A stretch of DNA of 64,000 nt from an uncultured Collinsella sp. (GCA_900541025.1 UQIL01000010.1:3696-67695), one strand, 5' to 3'; numbered from the stretch's first letter, positions 43,873 to 53,349 are shown. Notes: generated by a model not told the origin, from the letters alone. A program made the numbers and translations.

Positions 43873-45396
43873 ATGCCGTGCACAACGATTCTGGTCGGTA
43901 AGAACGCAAGCTACGACGGGTCGACGCTTGTCGCCCGCAACGAGGACTCGTCCAACGGGGTGTTTGAGCCCAAGCGCATGCGCGTGGTGCATCCCGACGA
44001 GCAGCCGCGCGTCTACACGAGCGTCCTGAGTCACCTGACCGTTGAGCTGCCCGATAACCCCATGCGCTACACGAGCGTCCCCGATGTTGTCCCGGGCCAC
44101 GGCATCTGGGCCGAGGCCGGTTTCAACGAGCTCAATGTGGGCATGTCCGCAACCGAGACGCTCACCACCAACGAGCGCGTTCGCGGCGCCGACCCGCTCG
44201 TCGACTACGTGCCCGCCAAGGGCAACGAGGGCGAGGACGGCTATGTTCCGGCACAGCCCGGCGGTCTGGGCGAGGAGGACATGGTGACCCTGGTGCTGCC
44301 GTATGCCAAGTCCGCCCGCGACGGCGTGCGTATCCTGGGTGACCTGCTCGAGCGCTACGGCACCTATGAAAACAACGGCATCGCCTTTAGCGACGTGGAC
44401 GAGATCTGGTGGCTCGAGACCATCGGCGGCCACCACTGGATTGCCAAGCGCGTGCCCGATGACGCCTATGTGACCATGCCCAACCAGCTGGGTATCGACA
44501 GCTTTGACCTGGATGACGCCGAGGGCGCCCAGGCCGACCACATGTGCTCCGCCGACCTGCGCTCCTGGATGGCCGAGTGGCATCTGGACCTGACGCTGGG
44601 CGTCGAGGGCGACGGTCCGGCCGCGGTCTTCAACCCGCGCGAGGCCTTTGGCTCGCACAGCGACAGCGACCACGTCTACAACACGCCGCGCGCCTGGTAT
44701 ATGCAGCGCTGCCTTAACCCCAGCGATGTGTGGGACGGTCCCGAGGCCGACTACACGCCCGAGAGCGATGACATCCCCTGGAGCCGCGTGCCTGAGCGCA
44801 AGGTGACCATCGAGGACATCAAGTACGTGCTTTCGAGCCACTACCAGGGCACGGAGTACGACTGCTACGGCAGCAAGGGTACGCCCGCCACACGCGGCGC
44901 CTATCGTCCCATCGGCATCAACCGTAACAGCCAGCTCGCCGTGCTGCAGCTGCGCCCCTATGCGCAGCCGGCCTACCGCGCCGTGCAGTGGATGGCCTTT
45001 GGCTCCAACTCGTTTAACGCGCTGGTTCCGCTGTACGCCAACGTCGAGACCATGCCCGAGTATTATGCCGACACGCAGGCTCGCGTGACGTCCGAAAACT
45101 TCTACTGGGCCAACCGCCTGATCGGCGCGCTGGCCGACGTCCGCTTCCATGAGTGCGGCCGCGCTGTGGAGGACTACCAGGAGAAGGTCGGTGGCATGGG
45201 CCACAAGCAGATCCATGACGTCGATGCTGCCGTAGCCGCTCTGCCCGAGGCCGAGGTGTCTGCCGAGCTTGTACGCGCCAACGAGGAGTTTGCCGAGCGT
45301 GTTCGCGTAGAGACCGATGCTCTACTGGGCAAGGTGCTCTACACCACGAGCTGCGCCATGAAGAACTCTTTCGCGATGAACGACAACGTGAGGTAG
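43873..45396 (+). CDS. C69 family dipeptidase
   Basis: A 507-residue Ntn-hydrolase dipeptidase. The product begins MPCTTILVGKNASYDGSTLVARNEDS, and Cys3 is the expected autocatalytically exposed nucleophile, as in PepD of lactobacilli. Conserved blocks include DEIWWLETIGGHHWIAKRVPDD and NRNSQLAVLQLRP. Of two ATGs six bases apart, 43873 is chosen because AAGGAGG ends six bases before it and no residues then precede MPC. Likely cytoplasmic peptide degradation, with broad dipeptide specificity. Expressed alone. Confidence 0.92.
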   Translation: MPCTTILVGKNASYDGSTLVARNEDSSNGVFEPKRMRVVHPDEQPRVYTSVLSHLTVELPDNPMRYTSVPDVVPGHGIWAEAGFNELNVGMSATETLTTNERVRGADPLVDYVPAKGNEGEDGYVPAQPGGLGEEDMVTLVLPYAKSARDGVRILGDLLERYGTYENNGIAFSDVDEIWWLETIGGHHWIAKRVPDDAYVTMPNQLGIDSFDLDDAEGAQADHMCSADLRSWMAEWHLDLTLGVEGDGPAAVFNPREAFGSHSDSDHVYNTPRAWYMQRCLNPSDVWDGPEADYTPESDDIPWSRVPERKVTIEDIKYVLSSHYQGTEYDCYGSKGTPATRGAYRPIGINRNSQLAVLQLRPYAQPAYRAVQWMAFGSNSFNALVPLYANVETMPEYYADTQARVTSENFYWANRLIGALADVRFHECGRAVEDYQEKVGGMGHKQIHDVDAAVAALPEAEVSAELVRANEEFAERVRVETDALLGKVLYTTSCAMKNSFAMNDNVR

Positions 45397-45495
45397 GGAT
45401 TTCCCGTCGATTGAATAGCGCTAAAACGCTTTGTCGCTTTCGCTCAATCTTGGGTACAAGAACGCCAATGCAGTTGTTTGTGATTGGAGACAACC

Positions 45496-45912
45496 ATGGT
45501 TATGAAACTCGATCAGCTTGTTAACGGCGCCATTAACGTGGGCTTTGGCGCTGCCGCCGTTGCTGTCGAAGGCGGCAAGAAGGTTCTCGACGACCTTAAT
45601 ACCAAGGGCGAGCAGGTGCGCAAGGACGCAGGCGCTCCCGATATCGCCCGCAGTGTGTCCGACATGTTCGAGCAGGCCGGTGGTACCATCTCCGATCTGA
45701 CCGAGCGCTTGGGCATGCAGGGCGAGACCGCGGCCCAGCGCGTGCTCGACGAACTCATCCTTGCCCGCGTCCGCGTTATGACCGCGCCCGAGCGCACGGC
45801 CTTCCTGGCCCATGTGCGCGACATCGTCGATTCGGTCGAGGACAACGTGACCTCGGTGCCCGTCGAGTCCGTTGAGCCCGACGATGCGAAGGATACCGAA
45901 GAGGCCGAGTAG
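45496..45912 (+). CDS. Small phasin-like helical protein, operon partner of the ABC1 kinase
   Basis: A 138-residue protein, mostly helical, with a Gly/Ala-rich amphipathic start (VNGAINVGFGAAAVAVEGGKKVLDDL) and an acidic tail EPDDAKDTEEAE. It resembles phasin-like proteins sometimes paired with ABC1 kinases in Firmicutes and Actinobacteria. Its stop is eight bases before the kinase ATG, so they form an operon. Function unknown; perhaps membrane-surface binding. ATG 45496 has GGAG six bases upstream. Confidence 0.7.
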   Translation: MVMKLDQLVNGAINVGFGAAAVAVEGGKKVLDDLNTKGEQVRKDAGAPDIARSVSDMFEQAGGTISDLTERLGMQGETAAQRVLDELILARVRVMTAPERTAFLAHVRDIVDSVEDNVTSVPVESVEPDDAKDTEEAE

Positions 45913-45920
45913 CAGCGCAG

Positions 45921-47684
45921 ATGGCAGATTCCACCACCGATTACAACAATCTAGATCCCTTGGGTGACGAGGCGGCGGTTGTCGATGAGGTCGATGCCGC
46001 CGTCTCGGGCGCTCGCAAGAAGCCGCGCGCTGTCGATATGGTCCCCGAGGAGCCCGACGCGATGGCGCCGGACGAGGAATACCAGCTCACGCCGGCGGGT
46101 CGTCGCGAACGCATCGGGCAGATTGTTCGCCTGGTCAAAAAGTACCGTGTGTGGGATAACCTCACGCCGGTTCGTTTGCGCCGCCTGCTTGAGGAACTCG
46201 GCCCCATGTTCGTCAAGATGGGGCAGATTCTGGCCAACCGGTCCGAGATTTTGCCGCAACGCTTTTGCGACGAGCTACGTCGTCTGCGCTCCGACGTGGA
46301 GCCGGTGCCGTACGAGGTGGTGCTTCGCTGCCTAGAAGAGGAATACGGCCTGCGCCTGGGGGAGATGTTTGACGCGATCGACCCCAACCCGCTTGGCAGC
46401 GCCTCGCTCGCGCAGGTGCATCGTGCTCGCCTGGTGACGGGCGAGGACGTGGCCGTTAAGGTGCAGCGCCCCGGTGCGCAGCAGGTTATGGCACAGGACA
46501 TCGATATCATCCGCTCGGTGGTGCGTATCGTTTCCAAGTTCGTCAACACCGATCAATTCGTTGACCTGCACGGCGTAGTCGAGGAGTTGTGGACCTCGTT
46601 TCGCGAGGAGACCAACTTTTTGGCCGAGGCCAAAAACCTCAACGACTTCTACGAGTTCCATAAGAGCGTTCATGGCGTGACGTGCCCTAAATCCTATCTG
46701 GACCTGTGCACCGAGCACGTGGTGGTTATGGACTACGTCGACGGCATTTCGATCGCCGATCCTGAACGCTTGGTGGCCGAGGGCTATGACTTGGAAAAGA
46801 TCGGTGCCGCAATCGTAGAGGATTACTCGACGCAGGTGCTCGATGACGGCTTTTTCCATGCCGACCCGCATGCGGGAAACATTATTCTCAAGGACGGCAT
46901 CGTTTACTTTATCGACTTGGGCATGGTCGGACGCATGTCGAGTCACGATCGCGGTATCGTCAAGGACATGATTTTCGCCGTGGCCGAGGGTGACGTGCCC
47001 AAGCTCAAGGATTCGCTCATGCGCTTCGCCGTGACGCGTGGCGACTCGGCTGAGCTCGATCATTCGGCCTTTTTGTCCGATTTGGACTTTATCGTGGCTG
47101 ACTTTGCAGGCCTTGACCTGAAGGATCTGGATATCGGCGAGTTTTTGACCTCGCTGTTAAACCTGGCGCGCAAAAACGACGTTGAGCTGCCGAGCGTGGT
47201 AACGATGTTCGCGCGCGGCATGGTGACGCTCGAGGGTTTGCTGACCGAGTACATGCCCAACGTCAACATGATCCAGATCATCCAAACGCACATTAAAAAC
47301 GAGAAAAGCACCTATACGCGCGTGCGCGACATGGGGCGCGATCTTGCTGCGAGCAGCTATCGCGCGGCGAAGGGCTCGCTCGAGGCGGCCGAGTATCTTG
47401 GCCTGGCTTCGCGCATGCTCACGCGCGGCCAGCTTAAGGTGAACACGCAGATCATGAGCAGCGATAAGGCGCTGCGACAGCTGGGCGGAATTATCGACCG
47501 TATGTCGATGGCAATTGTGATTGCTGGCCTGTTTATCGGTTCGTCGGTGGTGTACTACGCGCGCATCGAGCCGGTTGTGTTTGGTATCCCGGTCATTGGC
47601 TTTATGGGCTACGTCAGCGCACTGGTGCTGGCGCTTATGCTGGGCCGCAATATCTGGCTCAACAGTCACGGCGGCAAGCACTAG
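45921..47684 (+). CDS. ABC1/UbiB (AarF) family atypical kinase
   Basis: A 587-residue membrane-anchored atypical kinase. Family signatures: GPMFVKMGQILANRSEILP (KxGQ motif), PLGSASLAQVHRARL (Ala-rich loop), VAVKVQRPG (Lys), GFFHADPHAGNIILKDG (catalytic HxDxxxxN) and YFIDLGMVG (DLG). Two C-terminal membrane segments follow (MAIVIAGLFIGSSVVYYAR and GYVSALVLALMLG). UbiB relatives support isoprenoid-quinone or lipid metabolism as ATPases. An N-terminal extension of about 45 residues is acidic. Ribosome site is weak, suggesting translational coupling to the small gene before it. A terminator follows. Confidence 0.9.
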   Translation: MADSTTDYNNLDPLGDEAAVVDEVDAAVSGARKKPRAVDMVPEEPDAMAPDEEYQLTPAGRRERIGQIVRLVKKYRVWDNLTPVRLRRLLEELGPMFVKMGQILANRSEILPQRFCDELRRLRSDVEPVPYEVVLRCLEEEYGLRLGEMFDAIDPNPLGSASLAQVHRARLVTGEDVAVKVQRPGAQQVMAQDIDIIRSVVRIVSKFVNTDQFVDLHGVVEELWTSFREETNFLAEAKNLNDFYEFHKSVHGVTCPKSYLDLCTEHVVVMDYVDGISIADPERLVAEGYDLEKIGAAIVEDYSTQVLDDGFFHADPHAGNIILKDGIVYFIDLGMVGRMSSHDRGIVKDMIFAVAEGDVPKLKDSLMRFAVTRGDSAELDHSAFLSDLDFIVADFAGLDLKDLDIGEFLTSLLNLARKNDVELPSVVTMFARGMVTLEGLLTEYMPNVNMIQIIQTHIKNEKSTYTRVRDMGRDLAASSYRAAKGSLEAAEYLGLASRMLTRGQLKVNTQIMSSDKALRQLGGIIDRMSMAIVIAGLFIGSSVVYYARIEPVVFGIPVIGFMGYVSALVLALMLGRNIWLNSHGGKH

Positions 47685-47735
47685 AGGCCGCGACCGTCAC
47701 CGCATTTTCCTATCGCAAACAATAGCTTTTACCTT

Positions 47736-47764
47736 GGGCTTCGCCTGCGTGCGAGGCCCTTTTG
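47736..47764 (+). terminator. Rho-independent terminator after ABC1 kinase gene
   Basis: GGGCTTCG (47736-47743) pairs with CGAGGCCC (47752-47759) with one G-U pair, followed by five T. Confidence 0.75.
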
Positions 47765-47800
47765 TGTGATACCATTTTGACGGTAATAATCGATGGCCTA

Positions 47801-47972
47801 GATGGTGGTGCGGAGACGCACGAATGCGCGGTTTACCTGCGCGTTTGGGAGAATTGGGGTGCAAGTCCCCGGCTGTACCAGTAACCGTAATTCCTCTTGG
47901 CTCGGGATGTTCGCGTCGCAGATCGGACGACGTGCCCGAGTCGTTAAGGTTAAGTCGGATCGCCTCCCATCT
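47801..47972 (+). promoter_or_regulatory. Cobalamin (B12) riboswitch
   Basis: P1 can form between AGATGG (47801-47806) and CCATCT (47967-47972). The core contains GGGGTGCAAGTCCCC (47856-47870) followed by GGCTGTACCAGTAACCGTAA, the conserved aptamer centre. The B12 box appears as AAGTCGGATCGCCTCCC (47952-47968). It lies directly upstream of a DUF4430 surface protein gene, with a GC-rich hairpin between aptamer and ribosome site, so cobalamin probably lowers expression. Confidence 0.88.
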
Positions 47973-48035
47973 TGCATGCGGCTGCGGCGTATGCCGCCGG
48001 TGTGCATAGGGCTCTGGAGGGAAGGGGGGACCCCG

Positions 48036-51000
48036 ATGGGGGAACTCGAGCGCAACATGCGCGATGACGTGGGGCAGCCTCAAGGCAACGCTCCAAGTAC
48101 AGACAATGGGAGACAAATGGATATGTTTGTGGACGAGCGCCAGCGCGTCTCGCATCGCCGTGGCGCAATTGCGCGCGGCGTAGCCAAGCGCGGCCTGGTG
48201 GCATTCCTGGCCTTCGCGATGGCCTTTGGCACCACGCCGGCTCAGCTGTGGGCCGAGGGCATTGCCGAGGCTGTGGCTCAGGCTGCGACGCCGGACGAGA
48301 ACGGCTCTGGTGAGTCCGCGACAAGCCCCGCTGCCGACCTCAATGCGAGCGGCGTGGTGGCGAATGGGGGCACTGCCGAGCAAGATGCCGCCGCGACAAC
48401 TTCGGGCCCTACCGACAAGACTGAGGACGATAGCGCTGCAGGCAATGAGGCGCCGGTTGCATCGACGTCCGATGCCTCGAAGCAGGACGCCGCCGTTGTC
48501 TCTGCCGCTGGAGAGGCCAAGACTCAGCCTGCCAAGGCCGAGAGCCAGGATGTCTCTGCCACGTGCTCCGTCGTCGGCACCGACGCCAAGGGCGCCCAGC
48601 AGACCTGGGCCGCCGCGCAGCGGATCACGCTGAAGGAGGGCTCGACCGCGGCCGACCTCTCCGAGCAGCTCTTCAAGCAGGCCGGCCTGACCACCGATTA
48701 TGATCCCAACGGCACCTGGGGCTGGGCGCTCAACACGATCACGTCGCCCTTCGATAAGGACCGCAAGCTCGGCTACGACTCGGCGACCGGCGCGTACTGG
48801 CAGCTGTTCGTCAACGGCAGCGCCTCCGAGGTCGGCGCGGGCGGCTACACGCTCAAGGACGGCGACTCCGTCGTCTGGTGCTACTCGAAGTACGGCGACC
48901 CCGCGCCCGAGCAGGTTTCCGTCACGATGGAGATTATTGGCAAAAAGACCGGGATAGCTCAGCGTTGGACGAACCCGTCGATCCAGGTGTTTGTTAAGGG
49001 CACGTCGATCAAGGATGCCTCCGCTGCTTACTTCGATGCCCTTGGCATAAAGTCAAAAATGTACGACGAATTTGGCTATTGGGGCGTCTATAGTCTCGTA
49101 TCTCCGCTTGATGGCATCGAGCTGTCGGGTGCATGGTCGTTCTTTGTCAACGGCGTTCCTGGGTCTCAGCTCGATAACGATTATGTGCTCAAGTCTGGCG
49201 ACAAAATCGTCTGGGCTTTTGCTCCCGGCGATACTGTGCCCGGCGTCGACAGTGTTGTTGTTGACCCGGGTGCCGCACGTCCTAACTGGGATAGCGATTG
49301 GCCTGGTTATACGAGCGCCGACAAAGTAACCGACGCTCCTGTGCCCACGAAAGACGCTGAGGCAAAATGGGTGAGCGAGCTCAAGGGCTCGAACGAATGG
49401 AGCAAGGGTATTTCCGACCCGTTGCTGGTCGGTGACTACCTCTACGTGGCCGTTGGTTCCAAGCTGCTCAAGAAAGATGTCGACACGGGTGAGACCGTTG
49501 CCGAATCGCCTTTGGCGGCAAAGATCGATTCGACCTCGCGTATGGTATACACTGGCGGCGTGATGCTCGTGCCGCTTTCGAGCGGTCGCCTGCAGGCGCT
49601 GACGGTTGATGCTCTGGCGACGGTTTGGGTAACCGATGAGTTGCCTGCTGGCCCCGATGGTGCTCAGCAGTCTCTTGCGTCCATTACGGTTCGTGACGGC
49701 TTTGCCTACTTTGGGACGGCATCGGCCAGCTGGTCCGACTCGAGCGACGGCTACCTGCTCTGCGTGCGCATCTCCGATGGCAAGGTTATGTGGCAGCATA
49801 AGAACGAGAACAGCAAGGGCTATTACTGGGCCGGCTTGGCGTTCTCGGGCAATTATGGCGTCATCGCAGATGATTCCGGTACGGTGAGCACGGTCGACCC
49901 CGAAACTGGAAAGACCGTTGCGTCGCTCAAGATTGCCGAGCGCGTGCGCACGACGGTGCTGGTCGATGGATCGATTGCCTATGTCGTGAGCGCTGATGGC
50001 GTTTTGCATAAGCTTTCGGTTGGAACGGACGGAACCCTTTCTGAGCTTGGCAAGGTGACGTTTGGTGGCAGCTCGACCTCGACGCCGGTGCTGGCCAACG
50101 GCAAGATTGTGGTCGGAGGCTCATCGACCGAATCCTTTATGGGCGGTTATCAGAACAAGTACACGTATCACTACGGTCAGCTTGCAGTGATTGATGCCGA
50201 GACGCTTTCCGTGGACTATTCCATTTGCAAGGCGGACGGTAGCTATATTCGTCAGGGGGCTTCGGGCGGCGGTGATGTAAAGTCGCAGCCGGTCGTTTCT
50301 GTCCAGAATGGCGAGACGTACGTCTACTTTACGTCCAACAACAACCCGGGCGGCATCTATCGTTACCGTATTGGCGATGACGAGGCCGAACTGCTTTATT
50401 CGCCCGTGGCGGGCGACCAGCAGTACTGCATGGCTTCTATTTCGGTCGGATCCGATGGTTCACTCTACTATGTCAATGACTCGGGCAAGCTGTTTGCTGT
50501 CAAGGGTAATGGCCAAAGGGTCAAACGCTATACCGTGACGTTCGACGCCAACGGTAAGGATGCGGCGATGCCCGATTCTCAACGCGTGAAGGAAGGCAAG
50601 GCGGCGACGGAGCCCTCGACTCAGCCACAGTGCAAGGGCTACACTTTCGGCGGTTGGTTCACCGATGAGGCTTGCACGCAGGCGTATGACTTCAGTACGC
50701 CAGTGACGGCCGATCTGACGCTGTATGCCAAGTGGACCAAGAATGCTGTTAACCCTGGCGGCAATGGTGGTTCTGGCACTAATGGTGGCAACGGTGGCGC
50801 TGGCAACGGTTCCGGTGCTGGCACGGGCACGGGTTCCGGCTCCGGCACGAAGGGCCAGCAGGCCGGCGGCGCTATCGCCCCGGGTCATAAGCCGACGACC
50901 AAGACGACGGTGTCGACCAAGACCGAGACCAAGGACAACAAGTCCGACAAGAAGGACACCGATAAGTCCGATAAGAAGGACGAGAAGAAGTCTGACAAGA

Positions 51001-51203
51001 AGTCTGACAAGAAGGACAGCAAGTCCGACAAGAAGTCCGATTCCAAGTCCGATACGGGTGCTGCTTCCACGACCACTGCTAAGAAGTCCTCTAGTGCCTC
51101 CGAGCAGGAGGCTGGCACCAACCCGCTCGCCATTGTTGGCGTTGCCGCCGGCGTCATCGGTCTCGCCATCGTCGGCGTGTTCGTGTTCACCAAACGTCGG
51201 TAG
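48036..51203 (+). CDS. Surface protein with two DUF4430 domains, PQQ-like propeller and InlB repeat
   Basis: About 1055 residues. A long signal peptide has the core RGLVAFLAFAMAFGTTPAQLWAEG. An Ala/Thr/Ser linker is followed by two DUF4430 domains (GYDSATGAYWQLFVNG..LKDGDSVVW, and GAWSFFVNG..LKSGDKIVW). This domain resembles the C-terminal domain of transcobalamin/intrinsic factor. A PQQ-like beta-propeller (about 450-820), an InlB/Flg_new repeat (GYTFGGWFTDEACT), a Gly-rich stretch, a Lys/Asp/Ser repeat (KSDKKDSKSDKK) and a C-terminal membrane anchor FVFTKRR follow. With a B12 riboswitch upstream, capture of cobalamin or a corrinoid is the leading inference. ATG 48036 follows GGGGGGA; ATG 48117 after GGGAGA is an alternative start. 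Confidence 0.82.
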   Translation: MGELERNMRDDVGQPQGNAPSTDNGRQMDMFVDERQRVSHRRGAIARGVAKRGLVAFLAFAMAFGTTPAQLWAEGIAEAVAQAATPDENGSGESATSPAADLNASGVVANGGTAEQDAAATTSGPTDKTEDDSAAGNEAPVASTSDASKQDAAVVSAAGEAKTQPAKAESQDVSATCSVVGTDAKGAQQTWAAAQRITLKEGSTAADLSEQLFKQAGLTTDYDPNGTWGWALNTITSPFDKDRKLGYDSATGAYWQLFVNGSASEVGAGGYTLKDGDSVVWCYSKYGDPAPEQVSVTMEIIGKKTGIAQRWTNPSIQVFVKGTSIKDASAAYFDALGIKSKMYDEFGYWGVYSLVSPLDGIELSGAWSFFVNGVPGSQLDNDYVLKSGDKIVWAFAPGDTVPGVDSVVVDPGAARPNWDSDWPGYTSADKVTDAPVPTKDAEAKWVSELKGSNEWSKGISDPLLVGDYLYVAVGSKLLKKDVDTGETVAESPLAAKIDSTSRMVYTGGVMLVPLSSGRLQALTVDALATVWVTDELPAGPDGAQQSLASITVRDGFAYFGTASASWSDSSDGYLLCVRISDGKVMWQHKNENSKGYYWAGLAFSGNYGVIADDSGTVSTVDPETGKTVASLKIAERVRTTVLVDGSIAYVVSADGVLHKLSVGTDGTLSELGKVTFGGSSTSTPVLANGKIVVGGSSTESFMGGYQNKYTYHYGQLAVIDAETLSVDYSICKADGSYIRQGASGGGDVKSQPVVSVQNGETYVYFTSNNNPGGIYRYRIGDDEAELLYSPVAGDQQYCMASISVGSDGSLYYVNDSGKLFAVKGNGQRVKRYTVTFDANGKDAAMPDSQRVKEGKAATEPSTQPQCKGYTFGGWFTDEACTQAYDFSTPVTADLTLYAKWTKNAVNPGGNGGSGTNGGNGGAGNGSGAGTGTGSGSGTKGQQAGGAIAPGHKPTTKTTVSTKTETKDNKSDKKDTDKSDKKDEKKSDKKSDKKDSKSDKKSDSKSDTGAASTTTAKKSSSASEQEAGTNPLAIVGVAAGVIGLAIVGVFVFTKRR

Positions 51204-51212
51204 GTGAGGGCT

Positions 51213-52088
51213 GTGTCCAATAAATCCAAGGACGCTGACCCCAAGCAACCAGATTCCTCGTTCATTCAGTTCGACGATGCAAAGCAACAGGGCGCCGCTT
51301 CGGCGGCGTCCGCCCCTCGTCGCAAGGCGCTCCTTGGCGTTTTGACTGCCGCGTGCACCATTCTGATCGTCGTCTCGCTGGGCTTCGTCCATCCTTCCGA
51401 GAGCGGCGCCTGGTCCATCGACTGGATCATTCAGGCCGTGACGGGGGAGAGCGTCGTCACCAAGGACACCAAGGCGTCTGGCTCGACTATGGCTTCGGGC
51501 GAGGCCAGTTCCGAGGACTCCAAGTCATCGAATGACGCAAAAGATGAGTCCAAGTCCAAGGACGATTCCGAGTCTTCAAACAAGGAATCGGACAAGAACT
51601 CGGATAACAAGAAGTCCGAGGACCAGGACGGCAAGAAGTTTGGCGATAAATCCGCTGCCCAAAATACGGGAGCCGGTGATACTTCCAATGCGTCTGGCGG
51701 TGGCCAGTCGTCTGATGGAGCCTCATCCTCTAATGGTGGAAACGCCTCCTCGGGCGGCCAGAGCGGCTCGCAGGAGTCCAGCTACGTAACAGTGACGGTT
51801 TCGGTCACATCGAGCGCTGTGGGCAATCCTGTGTCTTCTGGTGGCACCTTTACCTTTAACGAAGGCGTTACCGTCTACGATGCCCTGTGCGCGCTGGGTC
51901 TTTCTGTCAACGCACATGGCTCGTCGTACGGCACGTATGTCTCCGCGATTGGTGGTTTGGCCGAGAAACAGTACGGCGGCACGAGCGGCTGGATGTACTC
52001 CGTCAACGGCACAACGCCTATGACGGCCTGCAGCAACTACGTTCTCTCCAACGGCGACAACGTGGTCTGGTATTACGTTACAGGCTAG
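51213..52088 (+). CDS. Membrane-anchored DUF4430 protein
   Basis: A 291-residue protein. An N-terminal cytoplasmic tail and one membrane segment (RKALLGVLTAACTILIVVSLGFV) are followed by a Ser/Lys/Asp/Gly-rich extracellular spacer and a DUF4430 domain at the end (GVTVYDALCALGLSVNAHG, then TSGWMYSVNGTTPM, then LSNGDNVVWYYV). It starts nine bases after its larger neighbour, in the same riboswitch-controlled operon, and probably works with it. GTG 51213 has AGGTG six bases upstream; GTG 51204 is possible. A terminator follows. Confidence 0.82.
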   Translation: MSNKSKDADPKQPDSSFIQFDDAKQQGAASAASAPRRKALLGVLTAACTILIVVSLGFVHPSESGAWSIDWIIQAVTGESVVTKDTKASGSTMASGEASSEDSKSSNDAKDESKSKDDSESSNKESDKNSDNKKSEDQDGKKFGDKSAAQNTGAGDTSNASGGGQSSDGASSSNGGNASSGGQSGSQESSYVTVTVSVTSSAVGNPVSSGGTFTFNEGVTVYDALCALGLSVNAHGSSYGTYVSAIGGLAEKQYGGTSGWMYSVNGTTPMTACSNYVLSNGDNVVWYYVTG

Positions 52089-52111
52089 AGGCCTCGACAT
52101 AGCGCGCCAGA

Positions 52112-52148
52112 CGGGCGGTTCGGACAGACATCCGGGCCGCCCGTTTTT
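52112..52148 (+). terminator. Rho-independent terminator of the DUF4430 operon
   Basis: CGGGCGG (52112-52118) pairs with CCGCCCG (52137-52143), with an inner CGGA/TCCG, followed by five T. Confidence 0.85.
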
Positions 52149-52182
52149 CATGCGAATGGGACTGGGTCGCCGGGTCTTTCGG

Positions 52183-52222
52183 CAAACAAAAAAACCGGTT
52201 GGAATGGGAATTCCAACCGGTT
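52183..52222 (-). terminator. Rho-independent terminator after GtrA gene
   Basis: A perfect 13-bp stem AACCGGTTGGAAT/ATTCCAACCGGTT with a four-base loop, then on the minus strand TTTTTTTGTTTG. Confidence 0.92.
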
Positions 52223-52248
52223 ATACATTCAAGCAAATAGCGAATCGA

Positions 52249-52656
52249 CTACGACCGTGCGCCCTCGAGAAAGAAGCGACGGCTGAAGTAGTTGTACCAG
52301 GTGACGAGGAACGTGGCGATGGCCTTCATGGCCTGGTAGCCGATGCTCAAAAACGTGACGCCCACAAACATGTATAGGTCGTTGAGGCCCAGGCCGATCA
52401 CCGACAGGATGGTGAAGATCGTGAACTCGCGCTTGCGGCTCATGCCTTCGCGGTGGTCGAACACGTACTTCATGCTGAGCCAGTAGTTGACCACGACGGA
52501 CGTGATAAACGAAACCGTGGTGCTCATCAAAAAGTCGAGGTGGAACAGCTCGACGAGCGCAATGAGCATGCCCCAGTCGATGCCAAAGGAGATAAGACCC
52601 ACGACAGCAAACTTGAGGAACTGCTTGGTATGAGGTTGTGCCAGCGCCTTGCGCAC
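52249..52656 (-). CDS. GtrA family membrane protein (copy 1)
   Basis: A 135-residue protein with four membrane helices, GtrA family: FLKFAVVGLISFGIDWGMLIAL, VVVNYWLSMKYVFDH, and the ending YNYFSRRFFLEG. GtrA proteins are linked to flipping or delivery of polyprenyl-linked sugars for cell-surface glycans. GTG 52656 is the only in-frame start giving the family N-terminus; the ribosome site GGAT is weak. It is a paralogue of the next gene; the two share KYVF.H.EGMSR.REF. No glycosyltransferase adjoins them. Confidence 0.85.
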   Translation of the reverse strand: MRKALAQPHTKQFLKFAVVGLISFGIDWGMLIALVELFHLDFLMSTTVSFITSVVVNYWLSMKYVFDHREGMSRKREFTIFTILSVIGLGLNDLYMFVGVTFLSIGYQAMKAIATFLVTWYNYFSRRFFLEGARS

Positions 52657-52809
52657 GTAATCACATCCAATGCGTTGATGAATCGAGCAGAGGATACTTT
52701 AGAGCTTTTACAAGGGAAACGTAAGGTCTTTGCCAAGAACTATATGAACTCGCCAAATTTTCAAGAGCTAATTCGCAAACGTTGAAAATTTGCCCGTAAA
52801 CGAGCGGCA

Positions 52810-52849
52810 CCCACGGACGATACTGCGCTGAGTGCACGTCGTCCGTGGG
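52810..52849 (-). terminator. Hairpin downstream of GtrA copy 2
   Basis: CCCACGGACGA (52810-52820) with TCGTCCGTGGG (52839-52849), an 11-bp perfect stem just beyond the stop. No T-run, so termination is uncertain. Confidence 0.5.
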
Positions 52850-52875
52850 CGCCGTAATGCTGCAGGGGTTTCGAG

Positions 52876-53271
52876 CTACTTGGTCTCGTCGCCCTCCAGG
52901 AAGATTTTTCGGGTCACAAAGTTGTAGACCATGACAAGCGCGGTGGCGCAGATCTTGGCGATATTGGCCTCGAGTCCCAGGCCGGCGTTGAGCGCCAGCA
53001 CGATGCCGTCGTTGAGCACCAAACCGATTACGGACAGCACGACAAAGATGATGAACTCGCGGCGGCGGCTCATGCCTTCCTTGTGCGCAAACACGTACTT
53101 CATGCTTGCGAGGTAGTTAAAGATGAGTGAGATGATAAAGCCGCTGGTGTTGGCGATTAGGATGTTGAGGCCCAGACCGTAGTGGAGCAGATTCATAATG
53201 CCAAAGTCGATAACCGTGGCAATGACACCGACGACGCCAAATTTCATGATCTGCGCAAGGAGCTTTTGCAT
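52876..53271 (-). CDS. GtrA family membrane protein (copy 2)
   Basis: A 131-residue, four-helix GtrA protein: IMKFGVVGVIATVIDFGIMNLL, FIISLIFNYLASMKYVFAHKEGMSRRREF, and the ending YNFVTRKIFLEGDETK. Similar enough to copy 1 to be a tandem duplicate. ATG 53271 follows AGGCAGG and gives a normal length. A longer frame would add 21 residues without family support. Probably involved in surface-polysaccharide export. Confidence 0.85.
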   Translation of the reverse strand: MQKLLAQIMKFGVVGVIATVIDFGIMNLLHYGLGLNILIANTSGFIISLIFNYLASMKYVFAHKEGMSRRREFIIFVVLSVIGLVLNDGIVLALNAGLGLEANIAKICATALVMVYNFVTRKIFLEGDETK

Positions 53272-53349
53272 GGTACCTGCCTTAGGGTGGCGCGGGGACG
53301 CCGTGGGGATGACAAACTCAGCAAGTTTAGCCAATCCCCGCGGGTGGGG

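Noticed and set aside
50930..51060. Lys/Ser/Asp repeat tract as a possible CRISPR or tandem-repeat array
   Set aside because: The repeats are in frame and code for a KSDKK-type wall or membrane spacer. There are no spacers and no palindromic repeat.
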